A stretch of DNA of 64,000 bases, taken from Salinisphaera sp040361255. GTDB taxonomy: Bacteria; Pseudomonadota; Gammaproteobacteria; Nevskiales; Salinisphaeraceae. The stretch spans positions 1-64,000 of the forward strand of contig NZ_APNG01000012.1 in assembly GCF_040361255.1 (NCBI RefSeq), given 5' to 3'. A program made the position numbers and the translations under genes. The notes below the pieces were generated by a model. That model ran no database searches. It was not told the DNA's origin and saw only the letters and a list, made by a program, of their open reading frames with translations. Position 1 is the first letter of the stretch, and each line of letters opens with the position of its first letter. Below, one piece after another: positions 9,357 through 17,942 of this stretch.

Positions 9357-10286
9357 TCACGTGGCGGCCTTGCCAGTGCTGCAGTCGTGACCAAGCGCCG
9401 TGACCAGCACGCGCGCAAAGCGGCTGGCCGAGGGCAGCCCGCCAAAGCCCCATACCGGCGGCACGTAGAGCACCGGGGCGTTGTTAACGGCGGGCAGGTG
9501 ATGCCAGAGCACGCTGGTGTCGATTTCTTCGGCCACGCCGACCGGCAGCGGTTTCACCACCACCATGCGGGCGTTTTCGATCGAGGCCAGCCGTTCGAGC
9601 GGCACGGTCGCAAAACCCCAGTAGTTACCGCCGGCCTGCCAGGCGTTGGCGATATCCATGCGCTCGAGCACGCTGCCGACCAGGCTGTCTTCGGTATACA
9701 CGCGCACATGCCGGGCGTCCATGAACTGGACCACCAGTAGCGGTTTTACGTGCGCGGGCACCTGGGCCGCACAGGCGGCGATACGCGCCTGCGTGTCGTC
9801 GATAAGCGCGTCGGCAGCCGCTTCGCGACCCACCAGCGCCCCCAGGCGGCGAGTGGACTCGACGGTCTTGTCCCATACCGCGCCGTTGCCGTCGTAGATA
9901 TCGATCGTTTCCACCGGCGCGATGGGGGCGAGGCGTTCACGCAGGCCGGAGTACATGGAGGTGATGGTGACCATGTCGATATCCAGCTGCGACAACAGCT
10001 CCATATTCGGCTGTACCCGCAGGCCCAGGTCGCGCACGCCGTCGGGCACGTCGGGTGCGGCGACCCATTCGTTGTAGGCCGAGATTTGCGACATGGCCAC
10101 CGGCGGCGCGCCGAGGGCGATGAGGGTCTGGGCCTGGCCCCAGTCGATGACGGCCACGCGCGGGGTGTCTTCGGCCTGGGCGACGCCGACCACGGCACAA
10201 AAAAACAAGGCCAGCCCGAGCAGCCAGCCAATACGGATCGCGCGCCGTGATAACACAGCGCCAGCGGCAGCGGCCCGCCGGGTCAC
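9357..10286 (-). CDS. iron-siderophore ABC transporter, periplasmic binding protein (FhuD/BtuF-like)
   Basis: The 309-residue product starts with a charged segment and a hydrophobic signal peptide ending VVGVAQA/EDTPRVAVIDW, which fits export to the periplasm. The body has the features of class III (helical-backbone) binding proteins: VAVIDWGQAQTLIALGAPPVA at the start of the N lobe, a PNMELLSQLDIDMV motif, and a C-lobe ending in LVTALG. It should capture a ferric siderophore for the FhuB-like permease. I chose the GTG at 10286 because it overlaps the ATPase stop by four bases (GTGA). The ligand cannot be deduced from sequence. Confidence 0.85.
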   Translation of the reverse strand: MTRRAAAAGAVLSRRAIRIGWLLGLALFFCAVVGVAQAEDTPRVAVIDWGQAQTLIALGAPPVAMSQISAYNEWVAAPDVPDGVRDLGLRVQPNMELLSQLDIDMVTITSMYSGLRERLAPIAPVETIDIYDGNGAVWDKTVESTRRLGALVGREAAADALIDDTQARIAACAAQVPAHVKPLLVVQFMDARHVRVYTEDSLVGSVLERMDIANAWQAGGNYWGFATVPLERLASIENARMVVVKPLPVGVAEEIDTSVLWHHLPAVNNAPVLYVPPVWGFGGLPSASRFARVLVTALGHDCSTGKAAT

Positions 10287-11050
10287 TGGACGACGGCGAT
10301 GGGGTGGTTGTCGGCCGGGTGTTCCATCACGCGCATGCGCACACCGTAAATTTCTTCCAGCGTTTGATCGCACATGAGTTCGCGCGGGGCGCCCTGGGCA
10401 AGCAGTTTGCCGCCGCGCAGGGCCACCAGCTGATCACAGTAGCGCGACACCATGTTCACGTCGTGCAGCACGATGATCACGCCGATGCCGAGCGTGGTGG
10501 CCAGTTCGCGAATGAGCGCGAGGGTATCCACCTGGTGGGCGATATCCAGCGCCGAGAGCGGTTCGTCGAGCAGCAGAAAGCGGCTGCCCTGGGCGAGCAG
10601 CATGGCCAGCCAGACGCGCTGGCGCTCGCCGCCGGAGAGCGTATCCACCATGCGATCGGCCATGGCTTCGATACGCGTGAGTTCCATGGCCCGGGCCACG
10701 GCGCGCTTGTCTTCGCGGGTCATGCGCCCGAGCAGGCCCTGCCAGGGGTAGCGCCCGAACGACACCAGCTCGCGCACGGTCAGGCTGGTGGCGGCCGGCA
10801 ACTGTTGGGGCAGATAAGCCACCTCACGCGCGAATTCACGATCGCCCCATTCGCCGAGTGCACGCCCGTTCAGGGATACCTGGCCGCGGCTGGCGTTCTG
10901 CTGGCGCGCCAGCAGCTTGAGCAGCGTGGATTTGCCCGAACCGTTGTGCCCGATCAGGCCATAGACCAGCCCCTGCGTAAAACGCAGGTCGGTGGCTTCG
11001 AGAAGACAGCGTCCATTGACCTCGAAGCGTGCGGCATTGAGTTCGAACAT
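10283..11050 (-). CDS. iron-siderophore ABC transporter, ATPase (FhuC-like)
   Basis: This 255-residue ATPase carries Walker A GHNGSGKST near residue 34, the Q-loop in YLPQQLP, the signature LSGGERQRV near 140, Walker B RFLLLDEPLSALD and the switch His in VLHDVN. The set, with the SFGRYPW element after the Q-loop, is typical of FepC/FhuC iron transporters. It powers the FhuB-like permease encoded two genes downstream. It is the first gene of the operon, followed with 4-base overlaps. A Fur-box-like site lies about 70 bases upstream, so iron-repressed expression is expected. Confidence 0.92.
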   Translation of the reverse strand: MFELNAARFEVNGRCLLEATDLRFTQGLVYGLIGHNGSGKSTLLKLLARQQNASRGQVSLNGRALGEWGDREFAREVAYLPQQLPAATSLTVRELVSFGRYPWQGLLGRMTREDKRAVARAMELTRIEAMADRMVDTLSGGERQRVWLAMLLAQGSRFLLLDEPLSALDIAHQVDTLALIRELATTLGIGVIIVLHDVNMVSRYCDQLVALRGGKLLAQGAPRELMCDQTLEEIYGVRMRVMEHPADNHPIAVVQ

Positions 11051-11111
11051 GACCTTCTCCGCAGCGTTGCCGACGACATACGCCGCGCGGTGATTCGGCA
11101 GGTGGCCGAGA

Positions 11112-11136
11112 ATAAGCTAAATACGAATGCTTATCA
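11112..11136 (-). promoter_or_regulatory. Fur-box-like operator before the fhuC-like gene
   Basis: The minus strand reads GATAAGCATTCGTATTTA, close to the GATAATNATTNNCATTT pattern of Fur sites. The same stretch holds an inverted repeat ATAAGC...GCTTAT with an 11-base spacer. It sits about 60-85 bases upstream of an iron-transport operon, which supports the reading. No promoter elements were resolved. Confidence 0.5.
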
Positions 11137-11481
11137 AAAAGATGAAACCGCGCGGGTTGTGTCGGCGTCGTACACTAGGCATGCGTTGCACAAGTTTGCG
11201 TGCTCGTACCGGTGTGCTTGGCGCGCGGCTAACCGGCGGTCGCGACAGCCTTTTGCTGATGGCCAATAGGCGCGCGTCGAGGCCAGCCCGTGCAGTCAAA
11301 AACCCGGCCGCTGCGCGGTTTGACGCCACAGGCGCCACTACAGCGTTGCCCCGCGGGGTCATAGAATGACGATGGCGTAGTGCCATCGCACCATGTAGGG
11401 AGGCCGTTGGGCAGGCAAACGCGGGCCGTGTATGAATAGCGGTTCAGATTCCGTAATCCATTCCAAGGCAGACGGATAGAC
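11137..11481. other. intergenic region between the iron operon and the rhodanese gene
   Basis: No gene seen. A short hairpin with stem GATGGC/GCCATC and loop GTAGT occurs near 11371-11387, about 95 bases before the rhodanese start. It lacks a T-run and may be a leader structure. The region should contain divergent promoters. Confidence 0.3.
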
Positions 11482-11907
11482 ATGACGATTCTCGACACCC
11501 TTCGGCGCTGGCTCGGTCGCGGCGGCCGTTCATCCGCACCGCGAAACGCCGATCGCGCACGCAGCGATCAGACGCCGGTCGAGGTGATCGACCTCGAGGG
11601 CGCGTTCGAAGCCCACCAGGCCGGCGCACGGTTCATCGATGTACGCGAACCCGGTGAATGGGCACAGGGGCATATCGCCGGCGCGGTGCATCACCCGATC
11701 GACGGGCTGGAAGCGCAGCCGCAAATCAGTGTCGCCCGCGACACCCCGGTGGTGACCTACTGTGCGGCCGGCATTCGGGCCGCACGCGGTGCCGCCGCAC
11801 TGGCCGCCAGCGGCTATAGCGATGTGAAGGCGCTCGATGCCGGTTATGGCGACTGGCAGGCCGCCGGCTACCCGGTCGAGCACCCGGATAACGAAACCCA
11901 CGCGTGA
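11482..11907 (+). CDS. rhodanese-domain protein
   Basis: This 141-residue protein has a single rhodanese domain of about 100 residues after a basic N-terminal segment. The family landmarks are FIDVREPGEWAQGHIAGAVHHP and the active-site loop VTYCAAGIRA, where the Cys would carry a persulfide. Rhodaneses transfer sulfane sulfur, for example from thiosulfate to thiols. The TGA overlaps the ATGA-type start of the next gene, a flavoprotein related to sulfide:quinone reductases, so the two may act together in sulfur chemistry. There is no signal peptide, so it is cytoplasmic. Confidence 0.85.
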   Translation: MTILDTLRRWLGRGGRSSAPRNADRARSDQTPVEVIDLEGAFEAHQAGARFIDVREPGEWAQGHIAGAVHHPIDGLEAQPQISVARDTPVVTYCAAGIRAARGAAALAASGYSDVKALDAGYGDWQAAGYPVEHPDNETHA

Positions 11908-13028
11908 GCCGCCCTGCCCGGGTCGTGCTCGTGGGCGCCGGCCATGCCCATCTGCATGTCGCAGCCTATGCCCAACAACTCATCGACGCCGGCGCCGAGG
12001 TCACCCTCGTCGACCCGGGTAAGTTCTGGTACTCGGGCCGGGCGACCGGCATGCTCGGCGGCCGGTTCGACCCCGCAGACGATCAGATCGATGCCCGCGC
12101 GCTCATCGAAGCCAACGGCGGCGTGTTCGTAGCCGGGCGGGTCACGCGTGTGAATCGGTCCCAACGGCGCGTGCATCTTGCCGATGGACAAACACTCGAC
12201 TACGACCGGCTATCGTTCAACGTCGGCAGCGGCGTGGCCAGCGACACGATCACCGGCTGTACGCCCGAGGCGAACTGCTGGCCGGTCAAGCCGATTGCCA
12301 ATCTTGCGTCTCTTCGCGCCACGCTAAGCCAGGCATTCGCGGCCGGCGACGCGCCGCCCGTTGCTGTGATCGGTGGCGGCAACACCGGCTGTGAAATCGC
12401 CGCCAATATCGCCGCCCTGGCCCGACGCCATGCGCCGGCCGGGGCGCGCCCCGCCATCCGCCTGCTCCAGAGCGGCGAGACGCTGGCGCCGTCGCTGCCA
12501 TCCCGCGCACGCAAACGGCTGGCCGAAAAACTGACCGACCTCGGCATCGACATTCAGTACCACCGGCAGATCACCGAACGCCGTGCCGGCGAACTGATCT
12601 GCGAAGATGGCGCACGCATTGCCGCAGCGCATGCCGTCATCGCCACCGGCCTGGTGGCACACGACTGGCTCGAACAGCTCGATCTCGCCTTCGACGACGG
12701 TCTGGTCGTCGACGCCACATTGCGCAGCATCGACGATCCGCGGGTATTCGCGGTGGGCGATTGTGCCCATGTCCGCGGCCATGCGCTGGCGCGCCTGGGC
12801 GTGTTCGGCGTGCGCCAGGCGCCGGTGCTGCTGGCCAATCTTCAGGCCAGCCTGGACGACGGCGCGCTCACCAATTACCAGCCGCAGTCGAAGTGGCTAT
12901 CGATTCTGGATCTCGGCGACGGCACCGGACTGGCCACGCGCGGCCAGCACTGGTGGCTGGGCCGGAGCAGCGTCTGGCTCAAGCACTGGCTCGACCGCCG
13001 CTTTATCGAAAGCTATCGCGTTGACTGA
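11904..13028 (+). CDS. FAD/NAD(P)-dependent oxidoreductase (SQR/NDH-2-like)
   Basis: The 374-residue protein begins with a dinucleotide-binding motif VVLVGAGHAHLHVAAY, has a second GxGxxG motif AVIGGGNTGCEIAANIAAL near 155, and a C-terminal FAD motif VFAVGDCAHV near 290. This is the two-Rossmann layout of pyridine nucleotide-disulfide oxidoreductases. The GHAHLHV start resembles the group found fused or next to SelD and the NDH-2/sulfide:quinone reductase branch. I see no redox CxxxxC pair. Coupling to the rhodanese gene by overlap suggests oxidation of a sulfur species or a quinone reductase role. The substrate is not certain. Confidence 0.75.
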   Translation: MSRPARVVLVGAGHAHLHVAAYAQQLIDAGAEVTLVDPGKFWYSGRATGMLGGRFDPADDQIDARALIEANGGVFVAGRVTRVNRSQRRVHLADGQTLDYDRLSFNVGSGVASDTITGCTPEANCWPVKPIANLASLRATLSQAFAAGDAPPVAVIGGGNTGCEIAANIAALARRHAPAGARPAIRLLQSGETLAPSLPSRARKRLAEKLTDLGIDIQYHRQITERRAGELICEDGARIAAAHAVIATGLVAHDWLEQLDLAFDDGLVVDATLRSIDDPRVFAVGDCAHVRGHALARLGVFGVRQAPVLLANLQASLDDGALTNYQPQSKWLSILDLGDGTGLATRGQHWWLGRSSVWLKHWLDRRFIESYRVD

Positions 13029-13300
13029 CGCCCGAGCGTGCGCAGCGGACCGCAGCAACCGCGTATACGGCGGCGCGTCGACGAAATGACTGCAAGCGCG
13101 CGGCCCGCAGGTTCACAGCCTTAAACACGACAAAGCGCAGCATACGCTTGCGTACGTGCATTGACGCGCACCGTACGGGCGCCGATATTGAGCGTTTTGC
13201 GCATCGGCGCCTGTGTTATGCATAGACTCGTGATTGCTGCTGTCATCGGGAGAGATACGTTGCCCTGTCGAGCCCTCATCCGCCGTGGAGGTCGTCGCTG

Positions 13301-14344
13301 ATGGCCGCCGTGATCGACGCTATCGAATACATGCTGCCGGCGCGTACCGAATCGATCGAAGAAATCGCGGCGCGCTTTCCCAACTGGCCGCTGGAAAAGA
13401 TCGCCGAGAAAACCGGCATCCGCGCGCGCCATGTAGCCTCAGACGACGAATGCGCCTCGGATTTCGGCGTCACCGCCGCGCGCGATCTGCTTGCACGTAC
13501 GGGCACCGATGTCAGCGATATCGACTACCTGATCTTTTGCACCCAGACGCCCGACTATCTCGCGCCCACGACCGCCTGTCTGGTGCAGCAGCGCCTCGGT
13601 CTGCCCACGCATATCGGCGCGCTGGATATCAATCTCGGCTGTTCCGGCTATATCTATGCCCTAGGCGTGGCCAAGGCGCTGATCGAAACCGGCCAGTCCA
13701 AAAAGCTGCTGCTGATCACCGCCGACACCTACAGCAAGTTCGTCAATCCGGGCGACAAGAGCGTACGCGCGCTGTTCGGCGATGCCGCCGCGGCCACGCT
13801 CATGAGCGCCAGCGACGTCCATGGCGACGGCGCCGAGGCGATCGGCCCGTTCGTCTACGGCACCGACGGCTCCGGCGCCCAGGATCTGATCGTCCCCAAC
13901 AGCGGGCTGCGCAACCGTGCCGTCGACCGCCCGGTCGAGGAATACACCGACCGCCACGGCAATACGCGTAGCGATCACAACATCTACATGAACGGGCGCG
14001 CGGTGATCGAATTCACCCTGCGCGAAGTCCCCAAGGCCATCGATGCACTCTGTGACAAGGCCGGCGTAAGCCTCGACGACATCGACGCCGTCGTGCCGCA
14101 TCAGGCCAGTGCGACCGTGCTCGAAGGCATCCGCAAAAAGCTCGACCTGCCGGCCGAGCGCTTCGTGGTGTGCATGGAAGACATCGGCAATACCGTGTCC
14201 TGCAGCATCCCGATCGCTATCAAGCGCGCCGCCGCCAAGGGCCAGATCAAACCCGGCGCGTTGTTGCTACTGGTCGGCTTCGGCGTGGGGCTGTCCTGGG
14301 GCGCAACGCTGGTGCGCCTGCCCGACGACTTCGCCGCTGCCTGA
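13301..14344 (+). CDS. 3-oxoacyl-ACP synthase III family protein (FabH-like)
   Basis: This 347-residue enzyme belongs to the thiolase fold KAS III group, which condenses an acyl-CoA with malonyl-ACP. The catalytic triad is visible: Cys in INLGCSGYIYAL near 112, His in VVPHQASATV near 267, and Asn in IGNTVSCSIP near 297. The conserved GDAAAATL motif lies near 165. A GGAGG site is about 10 bases upstream of the ATG. It stands alone, not in a fab cluster, which suggests a specialised role (for example starting a secondary lipid or an unusual acyl chain) rather than the housekeeping FabH. The substrate is unknown. Confidence 0.85.
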   Translation: MAAVIDAIEYMLPARTESIEEIAARFPNWPLEKIAEKTGIRARHVASDDECASDFGVTAARDLLARTGTDVSDIDYLIFCTQTPDYLAPTTACLVQQRLGLPTHIGALDINLGCSGYIYALGVAKALIETGQSKKLLLITADTYSKFVNPGDKSVRALFGDAAAATLMSASDVHGDGAEAIGPFVYGTDGSGAQDLIVPNSGLRNRAVDRPVEEYTDRHGNTRSDHNIYMNGRAVIEFTLREVPKAIDALCDKAGVSLDDIDAVVPHQASATVLEGIRKKLDLPAERFVVCMEDIGNTVSCSIPIAIKRAAAKGQIKPGALLLLVGFGVGLSWGATLVRLPDDFAAA

Positions 14345-14359
14345 TCAGGCGCGGCCGGG

Positions 14360-14710
14360 CTAGGACACAAGCCAACGCATGGCCGGGCCGGCAAGCCCGA
14401 AGGCGACGATACCTGCCACCACGGCCAGGCCCACGCTGTGGCGCCAGCGTAGAACCACGGCCGTTGCCACCGCACCCACCGCGTAGCTCAACAACGTCTG
14501 CCACGACGGACTCTCGATTATCGGCCCGGCCAGGCTCGCCACGGCCAGGGCAACCAGCAACGCGGGGCCGGCGATTCGGATTGCCGGATGGTCGCCCGAA
14601 AGCAGCTTGAGCAACCGGCTGTCGGGCGACAGCAGAAACGGCAGAATGCGGCTGAACGCCGTCACCCCCGCCATGGCCGCAATGGCGATGAACAACGACC
14701 TGTCGGTCAT
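14360..14710 (-). CDS. azlD: AzlD-type branched-chain amino acid exporter subunit
   Basis: The 116-residue hydrophobic protein has about four membrane segments and the AzlD pattern: an N-terminal AAMAGVTAFSRILPFLL and a second segment GPALLVALAVASL. AzlD is the small partner of AzlC in exporters of branched-chain amino acids (as in BrnFE). It follows azlC with a 4-base overlap and ends the azl operon. It converges with the KAS III gene, 15 bases away. Confidence 0.85.
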   Translation of the reverse strand: MTDRSLFIAIAAMAGVTAFSRILPFLLSPDSRLLKLLSGDHPAIRIAGPALLVALAVASLAGPIIESPSWQTLLSYAVGAVATAVVLRWRHSVGLAVVAGIVAFGLAGPAMRWLVS

Positions 14711-15402
14711 GTCGCCTCCGACCGGTGAAGCCAGCCCGCCGCCGTGACCGCCACCGCCATGCCGGCTGCCAGAGCCAGGGCGATATTGCCGAGCCAGACA
14801 GCCACAAGTGCGGCGCCCGCGCCGGCCAGCAGCGGCGCGGCCGTTTCGCGGTTCAGGTTGTCCAGCGACAGCGCCAGAAACAGCGCCGGCAGGGCAAAAT
14901 CCAGGGCATGGGTCAGCGCCGGCGCGGCGTGGCTGAGCACCGTGCCCAGCACGGCACCCAGGGCCGTGCCGGCAACCCAGGACAGATACGCTGCCGCGGC
15001 CAGACCGACGAGCCAGGCGGTCAACTGCCGCCCCGGCGTCGCATCACGCCGCGTGAGCGCGGTAGCGAACACCTCGTCGGTCAAGCCCATGGCCAGAGGC
15101 AAGCGCGCCGAAAGGCGCGCCGGGAATATGCGGCGTAGAAAAGCGCCGTAGACGATATGCCGCGAATCGATCAACGCACACAGGGCCACCACATACGGCC
15201 ACGGCGTGGCGTCCTGCAACGCGGCCAGCAGAATGAACTGGCTGCCGCCGGCAAAGATCGCGGCCGAAAACAGCAGCGGCACATAGAATGGGTAGCCAAA
15301 GCTCGTCGCCGCGGCGCCGAAGGTGATCGCCACCGGCACATAGCCCAGACAGATCGGCCCCGCCGACTGCAGCCCGCGCACAAGACCGCGCCGACGGCTC
15401 AT
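14707..15402 (-). CDS. azlC: AzlC-type branched-chain amino acid exporter subunit
   Basis: The 231-residue inner-membrane protein shows the AzlC signature GPICLGYVPVAITFGAAA followed by FAGGSQFILLAAL and the LIDSRHIVYGAFLRR loop. It is the large exporter subunit and pairs with the AzlD encoded just downstream. I chose the ATG at 15402 because it overlaps the regulator's stop (ATGA) and gives the normal family length. Longer readings add a basic non-homologous extension antisense to nothing useful. Confidence 0.9.
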   Translation of the reverse strand: MSRRRGLVRGLQSAGPICLGYVPVAITFGAAATSFGYPFYVPLLFSAAIFAGGSQFILLAALQDATPWPYVVALCALIDSRHIVYGAFLRRIFPARLSARLPLAMGLTDEVFATALTRRDATPGRQLTAWLVGLAAAAYLSWVAGTALGAVLGTVLSHAAPALTHALDFALPALFLALSLDNLNRETAAPLLAGAGAALVAVWLGNIALALAAGMAVAVTAAGWLHRSEAT

Positions 15403-15941
15403 GTCGGCTGTGGCCCGGGATAGACGACCGACACGAGTGCGGCCGCGCCAGCGCTGCCGGCTTCGTAGCGATGCGCCCGATCGGCGACGAACGTACAAGC
15501 CTGCCCTGCCTGCAACACGGCACGCTCGGTCGGCGTTGCCACCGTCAGCGTGCCTCGAAGCGCCAGGACGTGTTCGCTCACGCCGGCGGCATGCCCGTCG
15601 GCCTGCCGGCATGCACCAGCGTCGAAGTGCATGCGAAACGTCTCGATCTTGCGCTCGGCGTCTTCGCGATCGACGAGCACCACCGACACCCCGGCAGCCG
15701 CCGATGCCTGCGGCGCGGCGCTCCCCACGAGTTCGCCATAGCCGACCTGAAGGCCCTGGGCGAGCTGCCATATCGTCTCGATGGTGGGGTTGCCCTCACC
15801 GCGCTCCAGATTCGATAGCGTGGACTTGCCGATACCGGTCAGCGCCGCGAGGCCCACCAGCGTCAGGCCGCGCTCGGTTCGAAACGCCTTGATGCGTTGG
15901 GCGAACTGCCGGTGCAGGTCCTGCGGGGTCGCGTTATCCAT
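15399..15941 (-). CDS. XRE-cupin transcriptional regulator of azlCD
   Basis: This 180-residue regulator has an N-terminal helix-turn-helix (RGLTLVGLAALTGIGKSTLS, then NLERGEGNPTIETIWQLA) and a C-terminal cupin sensing domain (EHVLALRGTLTV...AGQACTFVADRAHRYEA). This architecture is common beside azlCD genes. The ATG at 15941 was chosen because the HTH begins about 20 residues later and a -10 plus operator lie just upstream; a longer frame reading back to 16157 would run across both. It overlaps azlC by 4 bases, so regulator and exporter are co-transcribed and probably autoregulated. Confidence 0.88.
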   Translation of the reverse strand: MDNATPQDLHRQFAQRIKAFRTERGLTLVGLAALTGIGKSTLSNLERGEGNPTIETIWQLAQGLQVGYGELVGSAAPQASAAAGVSVVLVDREDAERKIETFRMHFDAGACRQADGHAAGVSEHVLALRGTLTVATPTERAVLQAGQACTFVADRAHRYEAGSAGAAALVSVVYPGPQPT

Positions 15942-15959
15942 TGAAAACAAATCATTGGA

Positions 15960-15986
15960 CCGAATTCCATTATATTGGAAATTCGG
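15960..15986 (-). promoter_or_regulatory. promoter and imperfect palindromic operator of the azl operon
   Basis: A near-perfect inverted repeat, CGAATTCCA on one side and TTGGAAATTCG on the other, spans 27 bases. On the minus strand it contains a perfect TATAAT -10 box (15974 to 15969), 28 bases before the regulator ATG. A weak TTGCGG sits 18 bases upstream of the -10. An operator overlapping the -10 suggests repression by the XRE-cupin protein. Confidence 0.6.
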
Positions 15987-16017
15987 ATCACCCCGCAAAA
16001 CCTGTTTTCCCGCGCGC

Positions 16018-16890
16018 TCAGCCAGCGGCGCGGTACTCTGGGCGCACGGGCGCCACCTCCGCCCAACGGGCGGCCAGGCTTGCGGCACTGTCGGCCACCA
16101 CGCCCCGGATATCGCGCGGATAGTCCACGTCCGCGGCCTCGCTTGCGCGTACGGCATGAAACTGGCCGTTGCTGGCGCGCAGTATCCAGCCGCTGTCGGT
16201 GCAGGCGTCGCTGACTAGAAATACCGCGCCGGGGGCGATGCTGTCCGGCGTGAGTTCAGTGGGCTGTTCGGTCACGCCCCACATACGGGTCTTGGCCACC
16301 GGCGAAATCGCATTCACACGAATATCGTGGGGCGCGCCTTCCAGCGCCAGCGCATTCATCAGCCCGACCGCCGCCATCTTGGTGGCGGCATAGGCCGCCA
16401 GGCCCGCCTGGGCATACTGCGGATAGAGGGCGCGATCCGAGGTGGTCAGCAGGATACGGCCATGGCCCTGCGCGACCATTGCCGGCCAGGCGGCCTGGAC
16501 CAGCCAGGCCGGGGCGTTCAGATGAATGGCGGTGGCCCGGGCCAGAAAATCCGGCGTGAGCGTGTCGATGGCCTGATAGCCGACCCAGCCGGCATTGTGG
16601 ATCACGCTGTCCAGGCGCCCGTGCCGGGCGAGAATACGCGCGACCAGCTCCCGGCAGCCCTCACGAGTTTCGATGACATCACTGGCCGGCTCGGCCGAAT
16701 AGCCCGCGTCCTGCAACGTGGCGGCCGCTGCCGCGGCCACGTCGGGATCACGGCCGACCTCGTCGCCATCGGTGCCGGCGTCGTGCACGATGACATGCGC
16801 GCCGCGGGCGCCCAGCGCCCGGGCATAGGCCAGACCGATACCGCGCGCGGCGCCGGTGATCAGAACAATCCGTTGGTTGAAATCGAGCAT
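16018..16890 (-). CDS. short-chain dehydrogenase/reductase (SDR)
   Basis: The 290-residue protein is a classical SDR with the NAD(P)-binding TGAARGIG near residue 13, an NAG motif (SVIHNAGWVG), the catalytic Ser in ILLTTSD and the catalytic YAATK near 158. The long insertion after the first strand (DAGTDGDEVGRDPDVAAAA) resembles SDRs of the multifunctional-enzyme/3-hydroxyacyl-CoA dehydrogenase branch. An alternative start lies 27 bases upstream. Neither has a good ribosome site. It follows a LysR gene on the same strand, which may control it. The substrate is unknown. Confidence 0.8.
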   Translation of the reverse strand: MLDFNQRIVLITGAARGIGLAYARALGARGAHVIVHDAGTDGDEVGRDPDVAAAAAATLQDAGYSAEPASDVIETREGCRELVARILARHGRLDSVIHNAGWVGYQAIDTLTPDFLARATAIHLNAPAWLVQAAWPAMVAQGHGRILLTTSDRALYPQYAQAGLAAYAATKMAAVGLMNALALEGAPHDIRVNAISPVAKTRMWGVTEQPTELTPDSIAPGAVFLVSDACTDSGWILRASNGQFHAVRASEAADVDYPRDIRGVVADSAASLAARWAEVAPVRPEYRAAG

Positions 16891-16991
16891 GGGGCTGTCG
16901 TGCATCAGAATGTGCACGCCAGACTAAGCACCGCCCCAGCCGCCGACTAATACCTTTCACCCGGGCGGCCGATACCTGTCGCGTATCAGCC

Positions 16992-17870
16992 TCAGGCCTC
17001 GATGTGCAGGAAATTGCTCACCAACGGCGAGTCGCAGTCGGCACGGCGCGCCGCGGCCAGCTCGAACGCGGCCGCCGGGTCGGCGTCGAGAATGCGGTAA
17101 TGCACTTCGTTGCTACGTACCGAGGCCATGCTGGCCGGCACGATCGCCACCCCCGCTTCGGCGGCGACCAGCGCAATCACGCCGTGAATCTGCCGCGCGC
17201 GTTGCACGATATCCGGCTCGAAGCCGGCGCCGTGACACAGATCCAGCGCGCGCCGGAAAAACCCACGGCCTTCATGCCCCGGCCAGAAGACGAAGGCCTC
17301 GCCGGCCAGATCGGCGACGGCGAGGTCGGTTTTGCTCGCCAGGGGATGATCCGCCGGCACCGCGATCGCCAGCCGGTCGCGATCGAAGGATTGCAGTATC
17401 AGTTGGCTGTCGTCGGCCAGCGGCGGCAGCACCACGGCCAGGTCGAGAGCCTGCTCATGCAGGGCTCGAATCTGGCCGGCGGTGGTTTCCTCGATCAGGT
17501 CGACACGCACCTGCGGCCAGGCACGCCGGAATGCCCGTACCGTAGCCGGCAGACGCCCGTACATTGCGCTGCCGACATAGCCGATACGCAGCCGCCCGGT
17601 CTGGCCGGCCGCGGCGGCGCGGGCCGCGGGTACACAGCGCTCGGCTGCGGCGAGGGTCTGGCGTGCCTGTTCGAGAAACGCCGCACCGGCCGCCGTCAAG
17701 TGGTTTTCGCGCGGGCCGCGCACGAGCAGCGCTTCGCCGACCTCGTCTTCGATACGCTTGATGGCCGCGCTCAATGGCGGCTGCGACATGTTCAGCCGGC
17801 GTGCTGCCCGATGAAAATGCAACTCCTCGGCGACCACGACGAACTGGCGCAGTTGGCGTAATTCAATCAT
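16992..17870 (-). CDS. LysR-family transcriptional regulator
   Basis: The 292-residue protein has the standard LysR N-terminal winged HTH (MIELRQLRQFVVVAEELHFH, then AARRLNMSQPPLSAAIKRIE) and a C-terminal effector-binding domain from about residue 90. The HFHRAARRLNMSQPPLS form is typical of the BenM/CatM-like branch, whose members often sense aromatic or acid metabolites. It precedes the SDR gene by about 100 bases on the same strand rather than diverging from it, so the target is not obvious. Confidence 0.88.
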   Translation of the reverse strand: MIELRQLRQFVVVAEELHFHRAARRLNMSQPPLSAAIKRIEDEVGEALLVRGPRENHLTAAGAAFLEQARQTLAAAERCVPAARAAAAGQTGRLRIGYVGSAMYGRLPATVRAFRRAWPQVRVDLIEETTAGQIRALHEQALDLAVVLPPLADDSQLILQSFDRDRLAIAVPADHPLASKTDLAVADLAGEAFVFWPGHEGRGFFRRALDLCHGAGFEPDIVQRARQIHGVIALVAAEAGVAIVPASMASVRSNEVHYRILDADPAAAFELAAARRADCDSPLVSNFLHIEA

Positions 17871-17942
17871 CGGCTACAGCGCACCTCGGCCGGAAACCCG
17901 TCACGGCATGCGCGCCGTTCGCACGCCGAATACTGGCGCAGG

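Noticed and set aside
7352..9445. 697-residue second minus-strand frame across the FhuB-like gene
   Set aside because: It is Arg/Ala/Gly-rich with no hydrophobic pattern. The overlapping frame that ends at 7396 is a clear double permease.
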